A program made the position numbers and the translations under genes. A DNA stretch of 29,555 nt from a virus: the IMG/VR virus record IMGVR_UViG_3300047300_000345, positions 1 to 29,555 of that record; one strand, written 5' to 3'. Each line of letters begins with the position of its first letter. Within the stretch, counting starts at the first letter, position 1. Below the pieces are notes generated by a model, which worked only from the letters and a program-made list of their open reading frames with translations, was not told the origin of the DNA and ran no database searches. Below are positions 1 to 6,172 of the stretch, one piece after another.

Positions 1-20
1 CTTAAATAGTATATTATAGT

Positions 21-260
21 ATGGACCCTAATGAAACCCTTCCTGTGGAAAACCAAGAACAAGCTAGTAGTAGTCGTCTGTCTTATTATAGAGAAACCAC
101 CAACAGTTATGGTCAAACCATCTACGTACCGGTAGTTGATGTACGAGACGGAATGGCTGAAAGAGCTCTGACAGAACAAATCCTCAAGGCCTCCAACCAG
201 AGTCGGTACATGTCGTACAACCGCTACCATGTTTCTAAGAAAAACCAAAATATCCTATGA
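21..260 (+). CDS. Small conserved-looking phage protein, unknown function (79 aa)
   Basis: No function is recognised. The product is a polar 79-residue protein with no membrane segment, signal peptide or cysteine motif. A TAA in the same frame at 3-5 rules out an earlier start, so the ATG at 21 is the first usable one. The 20 bases in front are very A/T-rich and contain GTATATTATAGT at 9-20, partly resembling the two late-promoter candidates further on, although it sits too close to the ATG to be a normal promoter. The gene overlaps the next by 4 nt (ATGA), which suggests cotranscription and coupled translation in the small-gene operon ahead of the DNA-handling genes. Confidence 0.7.
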   Translation: MDPNETLPVENQEQASSSRLSYYRETTNSYGQTIYVPVVDVRDGMAERALTEQILKASNQSRYMSYNRYHVSKKNQNIL

Positions 261-571
261 TACACAAGTGTAAGATTCATTGTCACACTATGGACCCATC
301 CCAGCTTGACCTTATGGGACTGGAGGATGATCCCGGAAAGTGGATGCCTTTCTCCTTCCTGATAGGAATAGTGACGGCATGTAAGCTGGCTACAGATGAC
401 AGTAGTTTATCAGCTTACGGATGCACCACGGTGTTTACAACCACCGGTGACTCCTATGTTATAGACACTCCTTATGAAGAGTTTGAAAAAATATTTGAAG
501 AATACCATTTATCTCTAGAGGATGATAATGAGGGAGAGACCGGAAACGGAGAAAATGATATCACACTGTAA
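257..571 (+). CDS. Hypothetical crAss-like phage protein (104 aa)
   Basis: Function unknown. The N-terminal 12 residues contain a Cys/His cluster (HKCKIHCH). The middle has a strand-rich segment TTVFTTTGDSYVIDTPYEEF at about residues 57-76, a pattern I associate with small conserved proteins of Bacteroidota phages: a short beta hairpin followed by an acidic helix. The last 20 residues are acidic and probably disordered. It starts inside the stop of the previous gene (ATGA overlap) and is followed by a 21-nt A-rich gap. No membrane segment is seen. It reads as a cytoplasmic accessory protein, with no basis for a specific role. Confidence 0.75.
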   Translation: MIHKCKIHCHTMDPSQLDLMGLEDDPGKWMPFSFLIGIVTACKLATDDSSLSAYGCTTVFTTTGDSYVIDTPYEEFEKIFEEYHLSLEDDNEGETGNGENDITL

Positions 572-592
572 ACCCTAAGAAAAAACCCCCCT

Positions 593-934
593 ATGTCTGA
601 AGAACAAAAAGTCCCCACTAAGGAGGAAGTAATCAGCTTTTTCCAAGAACAAATTGACGTTAAGAAGGTACAACTAGAGCTCCAGGAACTGAACACCAAA
701 CTAGCGGTGGCCAGAGCCGAGGAGCTAAAAGCCTTGTCTTTTATAGGACAAGTGACCAATCCTAAACAAGACGGTGGTTATGAGGGTGGTGTTCCTCACA
801 CCATTACACAAGAAGATATAGATGCCAACCCAGAGCTCACAGAACAGGGATTGAAAGTGGGAGATGAGGTGATCATCCCTTCTGAACAACCAACCCAACA
901 GTCTAAAAAGGAACGCTCTCTAAAGAAAAAGTAA
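593..934 (+). CDS. Hypothetical protein with N-terminal coiled coil (113 aa)
   Basis: Function unknown. Residues about 8-50 form a charged amphipathic helix rich in E, K, L and Q (EEVISFFQEQIDVKKVQLEL onward), a likely coiled coil. A Gly-rich linker follows (about 60-68), then a short globular part with GLKVGDEVIIP near residues 85-95, and a basic tail ending in repeated lysines. The ATG is preceded by an A-rich stretch (AAGAAAAAACCCCCCT), the usual start context in this genome, with no Shine-Dalgarno sequence. Two bases separate it from the GNAT gene. The helix plus basic tail could suit a nucleic-acid-associated or oligomeric role, but that is inference. Confidence 0.75.
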   Translation: MSEEQKVPTKEEVISFFQEQIDVKKVQLELQELNTKLAVARAEELKALSFIGQVTNPKQDGGYEGGVPHTITQEDIDANPELTEQGLKVGDEVIIPSEQPTQQSKKERSLKKK

Positions 935-936
935 AG

Positions 937-1371
937 ATGCAGACCCTGTATTCTCTAAAGGATTACAAAGAGACATTCAAGTTTGAACGGGAACACCCCA
1001 AACCCCTTAGATGGGATGACAAGTATAAACTCTGGATGCTGGAACAAAATGACAAATGTCAAGGACTCTGGCTTAGAGATAAGACCCACGGTATTATAGC
1101 AGAAATCATTGTCAGCTGGGAGAGTAGTAATGTACTACACGGTGAGTCCATTACAGTGTTACCGGAGTTTCAGAAGAAAGGATATGGTAAACATCTTGTA
1201 GAAGAGATGCTTGACTGGGGAGAGAACATGGGGTATAAACACTTTATAGGAGAGGCTAGAAAGATTTCTTCCTGGAGTCTGTTTGAAAAGTTGGGTGCCA
1301 AACCCATACTGGAATATGAAAACTGGAACGACAGTGGAGAAAACTACATGTTTTTTAAAATGATGATTTAA
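937..1371 (+). CDS. GNAT-family N-acetyltransferase
   Basis: A 144-residue protein of normal length for a single GNAT domain, predicted to move an acetyl group from acetyl-CoA to an amine. The signature is clear: beta-4 strand ESITVLPEFQ is followed by the pyrophosphate-binding loop Q-K-K-G-Y-G at about residues 79-84 (the R/Q-x-x-G-x-G motif), then the helix HLVEEMLDWGENMGYK, and the later SWSLFEKLGAKP segment typical of the C-terminal half of the fold. The substrate cannot be read from sequence; phage GNATs may modify host or phage proteins. Its last base is shared with the next start (TAATG), indicating translational coupling. Confidence 0.85.
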   Translation: MQTLYSLKDYKETFKFEREHPKPLRWDDKYKLWMLEQNDKCQGLWLRDKTHGIIAEIIVSWESSNVLHGESITVLPEFQKKGYGKHLVEEMLDWGENMGYKHFIGEARKISSWSLFEKLGAKPILEYENWNDSGENYMFFKMMI

Positions 1372-1742
1372 TGGCAACCGTAAACCAAGTAGATAAAAGA
1401 GTTAAGCTATCACGCTGGTCAATTGTTAAGTATCAGCTGATAACACATTGTTACCTAGCTATGATAACACTTAGTGAGAGTGATCTTGACTGTCTGACGT
1501 TTTTAGCTATAAACGGAGAACAGGAGCTTACATCTTTTTGTAACATGGCTTTCAACGAAAAGATCTTTTCTTCTACCCAATCGGTACGTAACTGCCTCAC
1601 TAAAGCAGAAAAGAAAAACCTGATAAAGAAAGAAGGAAAAAACAAGAAGAAGATCTATATAAACCCTGAGCTAAATGTACATGCAACAGGTAACATCCTG
1701 TTGGACTACAAATTTTTAAGTATTGAAACCGACCAAGGCTAA
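1371..1742 (+). CDS. Probable winged-helix DNA-binding protein (123 aa)
   Basis: The product looks like a winged helix-turn-helix domain. LSESDLDCLTFLAINGEQEL (about residues 35-54) resembles the first helices, SSTQSVRNCLTKAEKKNLIK (about 65-84) the recognition helix region, and the K-rich KKEGKNKKKIYINPEL the wing hairpin. It is small and basic, fitting a transcriptional or replication regulator. It is coupled to the GNAT gene by a TAATG overlap and overlaps the HU/IHF-like gene by 20 nt. Pairing of such a protein with an HU-like protein is something I recall from crAss-like phages. The fold call is inferred from pattern only; the DNA target is unknown. Confidence 0.65.
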   Translation: MATVNQVDKRVKLSRWSIVKYQLITHCYLAMITLSESDLDCLTFLAINGEQELTSFCNMAFNEKIFSSTQSVRNCLTKAEKKNLIKKEGKNKKKIYINPELNVHATGNILLDYKFLSIETDQG

Positions 1743-2154
1743 AACCTTTATACCAAAAGTAGCTAATGACACAGGTGTTTCTGAAGATGCTGTAGCAGCT
1801 GTAATAGGTTTCTACTGGCAGGAAGTACGTAAGTCCCTATCCTGCTTAAAGCATCCAAGAATTCATCTCACTAACCTTGGTGACTTTGTAATAAAACACT
1901 GGAAGATTGATGAGAAGATAGAAAAGCTAGAACGTTTTGAAGAGTATAACAGGCAGAAAGGTCTTCAGCAGATGACGGCCCGGTTTAAAACAGTAGAAAC
2001 TCTTTTTGATCTGAAAGCTCTTAAACAGATTATAGAAGAAGAGAAACAAAGAGCTGAGTTTATCAAACTACACAAAACTAAAACCCATGTCAGTAAAGGA
2101 GAACGTAATCAGACTTTGGAAGACCAAGGGTCAGATACTGGAGGGGATAACTAA
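1723..2154 (+). CDS. HU/IHF-like DNA-bending protein, TTG start
   Basis: A 143-residue protein whose first 70 residues match the HU/IHF pattern: FIPKVANDTGVSEDAVAAVI (N-terminal helical dimerisation part) and PRIHLTNLGDFVIKHWKID (the beta saddle start, compare the family's xVxLxxFGxF). HU/IHF dimers bend DNA; in phages they assist genome organisation, replication or packaging. The C-terminal half is a long charged helical extension (RFEEYNRQKGLQQM through EEEKQRAEF) not found in standard HU. The start must be non-ATG: a TAA stop lies at 1717-1719 in frame and no ATG occurs before the domain, leaving TTG at 1723. It overlaps both neighbours, by 20 nt and 68 nt. Confidence 0.75.
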   Translation: MKPTKAKTFIPKVANDTGVSEDAVAAVIGFYWQEVRKSLSCLKHPRIHLTNLGDFVIKHWKIDEKIEKLERFEEYNRQKGLQQMTARFKTVETLFDLKALKQIIEEEKQRAEFIKLHKTKTHVSKGERNQTLEDQGSDTGGDN

Positions 2155-2416
2155 CAGCATCTTTAAAAAAGAAGATGTTGAACAGATAGCTGAATACAGA
2201 ATGAAGATCTGTAACCGATGTCCGCTGATAGATAAAAAGGGTGAGGGTTGTATGATCTTAGGTACAGCTCCGTGCTGTAACCAGAATATGGGAGGTTGCG
2301 GATGTTCACTCAATCTAAAGACCCGGTCTCTTTCTTCTAGCTGTCCCCAGGGTATGTGGGACGCAGAGCTTACACAGGAAGAAGAAGATAAGTTAAACCA
2401 AAAGCTCGGAGTGTAA
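2087..2416 (+). CDS. Cys-rich, probably zinc-binding phage protein (109 aa)
   Basis: Eight cysteines fall in one block: ICNRCP, GEGC, APCC, GGCGC and SSSCP (about residues 42-85). Together with SLNLKTRSLSS this is a recurring pattern in Bacteroidota phage and prophage proteins that I recognise but cannot name. Two zinc sites are plausible. The N-terminal part (KENVIRLWKTKGQILEGITN) is helical and fits the family, so the ATG at 2087 is kept even though it overlaps the HU-like gene by 68 nt. The next gene begins at the base after the stop. Expected to be cytoplasmic. Function unknown; binding of nucleic acid or of a partner protein is a guess. Confidence 0.75.
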   Translation: MSVKENVIRLWKTKGQILEGITNSIFKKEDVEQIAEYRMKICNRCPLIDKKGEGCMILGTAPCCNQNMGGCGCSLNLKTRSLSSSCPQGMWDAELTQEEEDKLNQKLGV

Positions 2417-2809
2417 ATGTCAGTTATAAGTAGTACTAGTGATACTGTTTGCCTGGAGATAGTTCATTCTGTCTATAAGCAAAAAGTTGAGTATGAGCAG
2501 ATGCCGGAAGGTGATCTGTTTCCTCAAAAGAAAGAGGTGCTTAAAAAGCAGATACGTGTAAAGAAGTGGTTTAAGAAAGAGTGTATTTCCAGTGTAGAAG
2601 AATATGTAACTAATAAAAACACCATAGCCAAAAACCGTTCTATTGTTTTTGATAAATACTCACAAAGGTTTTATGCCACCTATCATAATCCGGAAGAAAT
2701 TCTTAGGAACATTCAGCCGGAACCCTATAAAAACCAAATCGGATTTGTCTATGATACTAAGATTCACCCCGGAGGATCACAAGTACACCAGTATAAAAAA
2801 AGAAGATGA
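2417..2809 (+). CDS. Hypothetical basic protein upstream of the nuclease gene (130 aa)
   Basis: Function unknown. It is a lysine-rich soluble protein (KKEVLKKQIRVKKWFKKECI near residues 37-56), with aromatic residues (FDKYSQRFYATYHNPEEIL) in the second half and a basic C-terminus. It abuts the previous stop with no gap and overlaps the nuclease gene by 59 nt in another frame, so its C-terminal 20 residues are dual-coded with the nuclease N-terminus. The arrangement suggests a partner or accessory factor of the nuclease, but nothing in the sequence proves that. Confidence 0.7.
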   Translation: MSVISSTSDTVCLEIVHSVYKQKVEYEQMPEGDLFPQKKEVLKKQIRVKKWFKKECISSVEEYVTNKNTIAKNRSIVFDKYSQRFYATYHNPEEILRNIQPEPYKNQIGFVYDTKIHPGGSQVHQYKKRR

Positions 2810-3587
2810 ACGTGACTGGGTATCTGTCACCTCTTTTATTGGAAACTTTAAACAGCCTTTTGAGGCAGATAGAATAGCAGAAAGATCTTCTAAGAACAAG
2901 AAAAGTAAGTGGTATGGGATGACACCAGATGCTATTAAGGAAGCTTGGAAATCAGAAGCCACCCGGGCCACCACACTGGGAACCTGGTATCACAACTGTA
3001 GAGAGTCTGACATCTGTGCCCTGGAAACTATGGAACGACATGGAGTGACAGTGCCGGTATTTAAACCTCTCGAAATTGAGACCATTAAATACTCTCCGGA
3101 TCAGAAACTAAAAGACGGTGTCTATCCGGAACACATGGTCTACCTGAAATCAGCCGGTCTCTGTGGACAGTCAGACTTAGTAGAAGTGGTGAACGGACAG
3201 GTTCATATAACAGACTATAAGACAAACAAGGAAATAAAGACAGAAGGTTTTACCAACTGGCAGGGACAGAGTCAAAAGATGTTACCACCAGTTAGTCATC
3301 TGGATGATTGTAATCTAAACCATTACAACCTACAGCTTTCTTTATACATGTATATCATTCTTAAACACAATCCTAAACTAAAGCCGGGTAATCTTATCAT
3401 TCACCACATTCTGTTTGAAGAGATAGATAAAGACAAGTTTGGTAACCCCATAACAGCTCTGGACAGTAACGGTGATCCTATTGTAAAAGACATAGTGCAG
3501 TATGACCTACCCTACATGAAGACTGAAATCATTTCTCTTCTGCATTGGTTAGAAGACAACCGTGGCAAACTAAAACCAAAAAACTGA
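2751..3587 (+). CDS. PD-(D/E)XK (RecB/Cas4-like) nuclease
   Basis: A metal-dependent DNA nuclease of the PD-(D/E)XK fold. Visible motifs are an early RDWVSVTSFIGNFKQPF segment (common in phage members), GQSDLVEVV (motif II Asp near residue 141), HITDYKTNK (D-x-K near residues 154-156) and YNLQLSLYMYIILK (the Q-x-x-x-Y motif of RecB and Cas4-type nucleases, near residues 190-200). The length of 278 residues suits the family. An earlier in-frame ATG at 2643 exists, but the family's typical N-terminus (LRF-x-PE-x-H-K-Y) begins at the ATG at 2751, so I chose that. The stop TGA shares its last base with the PhoH ATG. Probable role: DNA processing in replication or recombination, or host DNA breakdown. 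Confidence 0.8.
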   Translation: MILRFTPEDHKYTSIKKEDERDWVSVTSFIGNFKQPFEADRIAERSSKNKKSKWYGMTPDAIKEAWKSEATRATTLGTWYHNCRESDICALETMERHGVTVPVFKPLEIETIKYSPDQKLKDGVYPEHMVYLKSAGLCGQSDLVEVVNGQVHITDYKTNKEIKTEGFTNWQGQSQKMLPPVSHLDDCNLNHYNLQLSLYMYIILKHNPKLKPGNLIIHHILFEEIDKDKFGNPITALDSNGDPIVKDIVQYDLPYMKTEIISLLHWLEDNRGKLKPKN

Positions 3588-4234
3588 TGAAAGAACCTAA
3601 CCGAGTACGTAAAGGTGAGATTAAGTTCAAAGTGCAGCTTAATGAGGAACAGAAAGAAGCTAAAGGATTAATCAGGGAAAATCAGGTGGTTATTATTACA
3701 GGAAGGGCAGGTTGCGGTAAGTCATTGGTATCAGCTCAGGCAGCTCTGGACTTTCTGTTTCAAAAACAGATTGAGAACATTCTGGTAACTAGGGCCACTA
3801 TAGAAGTGGGTAACTCTCTTGGACTCTTACCGGGTTCTTTAGAAGACAAGTTTAACCCCTATTTGGAAGCTTTTATAGAAAACATTGAAAAGTGTATAGA
3901 TAAAATAAAAGTGCAGGAGATCATTAACGAGAAAAGAGTGGTGGCTATGCCGGTGCAGTTTATCCGGGGTAAGACTATAGACGATGTTCTTATAGTGGAA
4001 GAAGCTCAGAACCTGACCAAGGCCCAGATGCTTGCCATACTTACGAGATTGGGAAAAACTGGTAAGATTATTATCAACGGGGATAATGAACAAAAAGACA
4101 TCCGGGATGAGTATAATGGACTAAGCTATGCTATTGAGCTTTCTAAAAAGATAGAAGAGATCAAGTGGATCAAGCTTAAAGAAAACCATAGGTCTGACCT
4201 GGTGGGTAAAATCCTGGAATATGAGTACAAGTAA
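3587..4234 (+). CDS. phoH: PhoH-like P-loop ATPase
   Basis: A 215-residue PhoH-type ATPase. Walker A is GRAGCGKS (about residues 40-47). ILVTRATIEVGNSLGLLPGS is the conserved PhoH segment after it. Walker B is DDVLIVEEAQNLT (about 130-142), followed by ILTRLGKTGKIIINGDNEQ, another hallmark including the sensor motif, and a final LKENHRSDLV. These helicase-like ATPases act on RNA or DNA and are common in phages. The ATG at 3587 is chosen over a TTG at 3545 because it overlaps the nuclease stop by one base (TGATG) and gives a standard N-terminus. It overlaps the next gene by 14 nt. Confidence 0.9.
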   Translation: MKEPNRVRKGEIKFKVQLNEEQKEAKGLIRENQVVIITGRAGCGKSLVSAQAALDFLFQKQIENILVTRATIEVGNSLGLLPGSLEDKFNPYLEAFIENIEKCIDKIKVQEIINEKRVVAMPVQFIRGKTIDDVLIVEEAQNLTKAQMLAILTRLGKTGKIIINGDNEQKDIRDEYNGLSYAIELSKKIEEIKWIKLKENHRSDLVGKILEYEYK

Positions 4235-4475
4235 ATCTAGTATACATGAGTTTGCCACTCCCATACCGGTGCACACCCCTCACGGAGTAGGAGAAGCTTA
4301 CTTGCTCATTGATTACGGAGTTAATGTCAACACCACCTGGGTGGTAAGACTCAGAGGGGGCTATGTAAAACATTATTATTCTGATGACATCCGGATTTAT
4401 GACAACCCGATGAACGGAAACAGCTGGGATGTAGAAATCCCACCAAACTGGAAACAAGATGATAAGATTATTTGA
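4221..4475 (+). CDS. Small hypothetical beta-rich protein (84 aa)
   Basis: No function recognised. The sequence is strand-rich: GVGEAYLLIDYGVNVNTTWV, VVRLRGGYVKHYYSDDIRIY and SWDVEIPPN suggest a small SH3-like or OB-like beta barrel. No membrane segment or signal peptide is present. It starts inside the end of the PhoH gene and itself overlaps the next gene by 17 nt, so it belongs to the same translationally coupled string. A compact barrel of this kind could bind protein or nucleic acid, but that is inference. Confidence 0.7.
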   Translation: MSTSKSSIHEFATPIPVHTPHGVGEAYLLIDYGVNVNTTWVVRLRGGYVKHYYSDDIRIYDNPMNGNSWDVEIPPNWKQDDKII

Positions 4476-4971
4476 CATACAGAACGGAAAGGTGGTACCC
4501 AGTGAACACTGCTACACACTTGGCTCTCTAAAGAAGATTATAGAGGAATATCCTATGGACTATCCAAAGGTGTATGCTTATGTGTTTTACATGACATGTC
4601 CCAACCCTGACCTCAACCCGTTTTTTGATGTACCAGAAGCAGATAAAGAAGAACTCATTCTTAAAGAAATTGATGCTGACTTTTCAACTGATGATGATCT
4701 TATTACAGATGCTATTAAGCTATGTAAAAAACTCTATGAAACCCCGACATACAGAGCCTATGCCGGTATTAAAAGTATGCTGGACCGTCTGGCTAAGTAT
4801 ATGGAGACTACAGAGATTGAACATGGTAGGGATGGAAACATTACAGCTCTTGTAAATGCAGCAGCCAAGTTTGAGTCTATTAGGCAGTCTTTTAAGGGTA
4901 CACTTAGAGATCTGGAAGAAGAACAACAAAGTCAGGTGAGAGGAAATCAAAATTTGGCGTATGACCAATGA
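4459..4971 (+). CDS. Conserved crAss-like phage protein, unknown function (170 aa)
   Basis: A soluble acidic, mostly helical protein. The opening MIRLFDIQNGKVVPSEHCYT is a pattern I associate with conserved proteins of crAss-like phages upstream of the packaging genes. Later parts include DADFSTDDDLITDAIKLC, PTYRAYAGIKSMLDRLAKYM and DGNITALVNAAAKFESIRQS, ending in a charged coil. No catalytic motif is seen. It overlaps both neighbours (17 nt upstream, 11 nt downstream). Its position between PhoH and terminase suggests a role in late DNA metabolism or packaging; this is inference from location only. Confidence 0.75.
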   Translation: MIRLFDIQNGKVVPSEHCYTLGSLKKIIEEYPMDYPKVYAYVFYMTCPNPDLNPFFDVPEADKEELILKEIDADFSTDDDLITDAIKLCKKLYETPTYRAYAGIKSMLDRLAKYMETTEIEHGRDGNITALVNAAAKFESIRQSFKGTLRDLEEEQQSQVRGNQNLAYDQ

Positions 4972-5047
4972 TATATGTCCAATACATTCTATACTGCTTG
5001 ATAATGAGGGCAACTGTCCTACATGTCTGGAGCAGCTAAACTTGTAA
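4961..5047 (+). CDS. Mini-protein with paired Cys/His and CPTC motifs (28 aa)
   Basis: A 28-codon reading frame starting at the ATG inside the end of the previous gene and ending TAA at 5045-5047. The product contains CPIH near the start and CPTC near the end, spaced by about 13 residues. This is the layout of a one-site zinc ribbon, and resembles the tiny Cys-pair proteins seen in other Bacteroidota phages. Overlapping start and metal-site pattern support coding. Its stop codon lies inside the predicted acceptor stem of the following tRNA-like gene, an unusual overlap. Too short to judge by composition, so confidence is moderate. Confidence 0.5.
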   Translation: MTNDICPIHSILLDNEGNCPTCLEQLNL

Positions 5048-5199
5048 GGTGCTGGAACTGGCAGACAGACCCTCTTGTCTCGGGGGTGTGGGTTTTTCTC
5101 TGAGAAAGACAGCATATGGCAGCAAGTGCTGCAGGGGTTGACCACCCACTTTGTGCTGATCCTAAAGACCACGTGGTTGTTCGAGTCAACCCCTTACAG
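5043..5199 (+). tRNA. tRNA-like gene interrupted by an ~88-nt structured insert
   Basis: The two ends fold as a tRNA. The acceptor stem TGTAAGG (5043-5049) pairs perfectly with CCTTACA (5192-5198), followed by G at 5199 and no encoded CCA. The D arm is CTG/CAG (5052-5054, 5066-5068) with loop GAACTGGCAGA, resembling Bacteroidota tRNA-Leu. The anticodon arm is CCCTC/GGGGG (5070-5074, 5082-5086) with loop TTGTCTC; read literally the anticodon is GTC (Asp). The T arm is GGTTG/CAACC with loop TTCGAGT (5175-5191). Between anticodon and T arms lie 88 nt instead of about 5-20. They hold GTGGGT/ACCCAC (5088-5093, 5144-5149), TTTCTC/GAGAAA (5095-5107) and GCAGC/GCTGC (5119-5132). It may be a pseudo-tRNA, a tRNA with a giant variable arm, or one carrying a removable insert. 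Confidence 0.5.
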
Positions 5200-5226
5200 C
5201 TAAACTTTTTAACCAAACCTATAACC

Positions 5227-5760
5227 ATGAAAAAGTTCATTGTGTTTTTATTGCTAGTTATTCTAGCCACTGGTTGTTCACGTAAGCCAGACAACAAGAT
5301 CCATAACCAAAAGACAGAAAAGGGTGATTGGATTAAAGACTCTGTTACTAATAAACCAGTACAGGAGAATGTAGTGTATTACCAGATTTCTCCTACATGG
5401 GGACAGTCTTTTGAGTGGGCTAGTCAAAGAGGTGACAGGGCACTACAAGTTATTGTAGCTCTTATACTGTTTATACTCTTTGTTGCACTTATAGTAGGAA
5501 CTGTAACAGGTGCATCTTGGCTCCCCCAGTATTTTGAAAATCCTGTACGTCTGTATGCTGTATTGTTTGTTTTATTATCTGGAGCTTTTTATTTCTATAC
5601 CGGTAGTGCTTTTGGAGTAAAATGGAACAACGATAAATGGGTTACTAAACAAGTGTATGAAAAAGCTATAAAAGAAGCAGGATCTACACAACCTATCTGG
5701 GACTCCCTACAGAACAACTGTTTAATTATTGATGGTCCTTATAACTGTGAGAAGAAATGA
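5227..5760 (+). CDS. Predicted membrane lipoprotein with two further membrane helices (177 aa)
   Basis: The N-terminus is a lipoprotein signal: MKKF, hydrophobic FIVFLLLVILATG, then Cys at residue 17 (L-A-T-G-C) followed by SRKPDNK. Two more hydrophobic helices lie at about residues 72-95 (ALQVIVALILFILFVALIVG) and 107-125 (VRLYAVLFVLLSGAFYFYTG). The last third is soluble with two cysteines. I chose the ATG at 5227 because it yields the clean signal; the same frame is open upstream through the tRNA-like gene. Its stop overlaps the SNase start (ATGA). Roles to consider are lysis (spanin-like) or superinfection exclusion at the envelope; sequence alone does not decide. Confidence 0.7.
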   Translation: MKKFIVFLLLVILATGCSRKPDNKIHNQKTEKGDWIKDSVTNKPVQENVVYYQISPTWGQSFEWASQRGDRALQVIVALILFILFVALIVGTVTGASWLPQYFENPVRLYAVLFVLLSGAFYFYTGSAFGVKWNNDKWVTKQVYEKAIKEAGSTQPIWDSLQNNCLIIDGPYNCEKK

Positions 5761-6104
5761 ATCTATACACCTATGAAGCCACCGTACTACGTACAGTAGA
5801 CGGGGACACTGCCGAACTAAACATTGACCTGGGCTTTACTATTTTCTGGAAATCTACTTGTAGGTTCTATGGTATAAACACCCCGGAACTTAAAAGCAAG
5901 GATCCGGTAGAAAGGGAAAAAGCCAAAGAAGCTAAGAAGCAGACAGAAGCCAATCTACCCGCAGGAAGTAAAATCAAGATTGTGTCCAGAGAGCTCGACA
6001 AATACGGCAGACCGTTGGTGGATATCTACTGTGGAGAAAACTACAGTGTACACTTAAACCAATGGTTAGTAGACAACGGGTATGCTAAAGTGTATATTCT
6101 GTAA
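5757..6104 (+). CDS. SNase-like (thermonuclease family) nuclease
   Basis: A 115-residue staphylococcal-nuclease fold enzyme, predicted to hydrolyse DNA or RNA with Ca2+. Family landmarks: VDGDT (Asp17, the D21 equivalent), CRFYGINTPEL (Arg36 and Glu44, equivalents of R35 and E43) and DKYGRPLVDI (Arg85, the R87 equivalent). Position 41 is Asn where the S. aureus enzyme has metal ligand Asp40; INTPE is a common variant in phage and bacterial members, so activity is still likely. No signal peptide, so it would act inside the host cell. It is coupled to the lipoprotein gene (4-nt overlap) and followed by a tiny coupled ORF. Confidence 0.85.
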   Translation: MNLYTYEATVLRTVDGDTAELNIDLGFTIFWKSTCRFYGINTPELKSKDPVEREKAKEAKKQTEANLPAGSKIKIVSRELDKYGRPLVDIYCGENYSVHLNQWLVDNGYAKVYIL

Positions 6105-6106
6105 CC

Positions 6107-6172
6107 ATGCATGATAATCTTGTACAGAACATTATTAATTCCATTTACCAGTGGATTAAAAACAACAGGTAA
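6107..6172 (+). CDS. Tiny coupled ORF (21 aa), possibly coding
   Basis: ATG at 6107 opens a 21-codon frame ending TAA at 6170-6172, whose last base is the A of the next gene's ATG. It lies exactly in the gap between the SNase-like and DUF5522 genes, starting two bases after the former's stop. The predicted peptide is amphipathic helical, with a hydrophobic/aromatic face (NIINSIYQWI). The perfect end-to-end fit suggests either a real micro-peptide or a leader ORF that carries ribosomes into the DUF5522 gene. Length is too short for other evidence. Confidence 0.4.
   Translation: MHDNLVQNIINSIYQWIKNNR

Noticed and set aside
2643-2750. N-terminal extension of the PD-(D/E)XK nuclease from ATG 2643
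   Set aside because: The extra 36 residues would be encoded within the preceding gene and look non-conserved; the family-type N-terminus begins at 2751.
3545-3586. TTG start extending the PhoH-like protein by 14 residues
   Set aside because: The ATG at 3587 overlaps the nuclease stop (TGATG) and matches the genome's coupling style; the extension adds no PhoH sequence.
5087-5174. Group I or group II intron inside the tRNA-like gene
   Set aside because: The insert is about 88 nt, well below the size of self-splicing introns, and lies between anticodon and T arms, not in the anticodon loop.
5130-5199. A separate normal-length tRNA using TGCAGGG as the 5' acceptor strand
   Set aside because: Six of seven acceptor pairs form, but no acceptable D or anticodon arm fits in between; the 5043 acceptor strand pairs perfectly.
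5019-5297. Minus-strand frame across the tRNA-like region
   Set aside because: It runs through the acceptor, D, anticodon and T arms and the lipoprotein signal; its translation has no recognisable domain.
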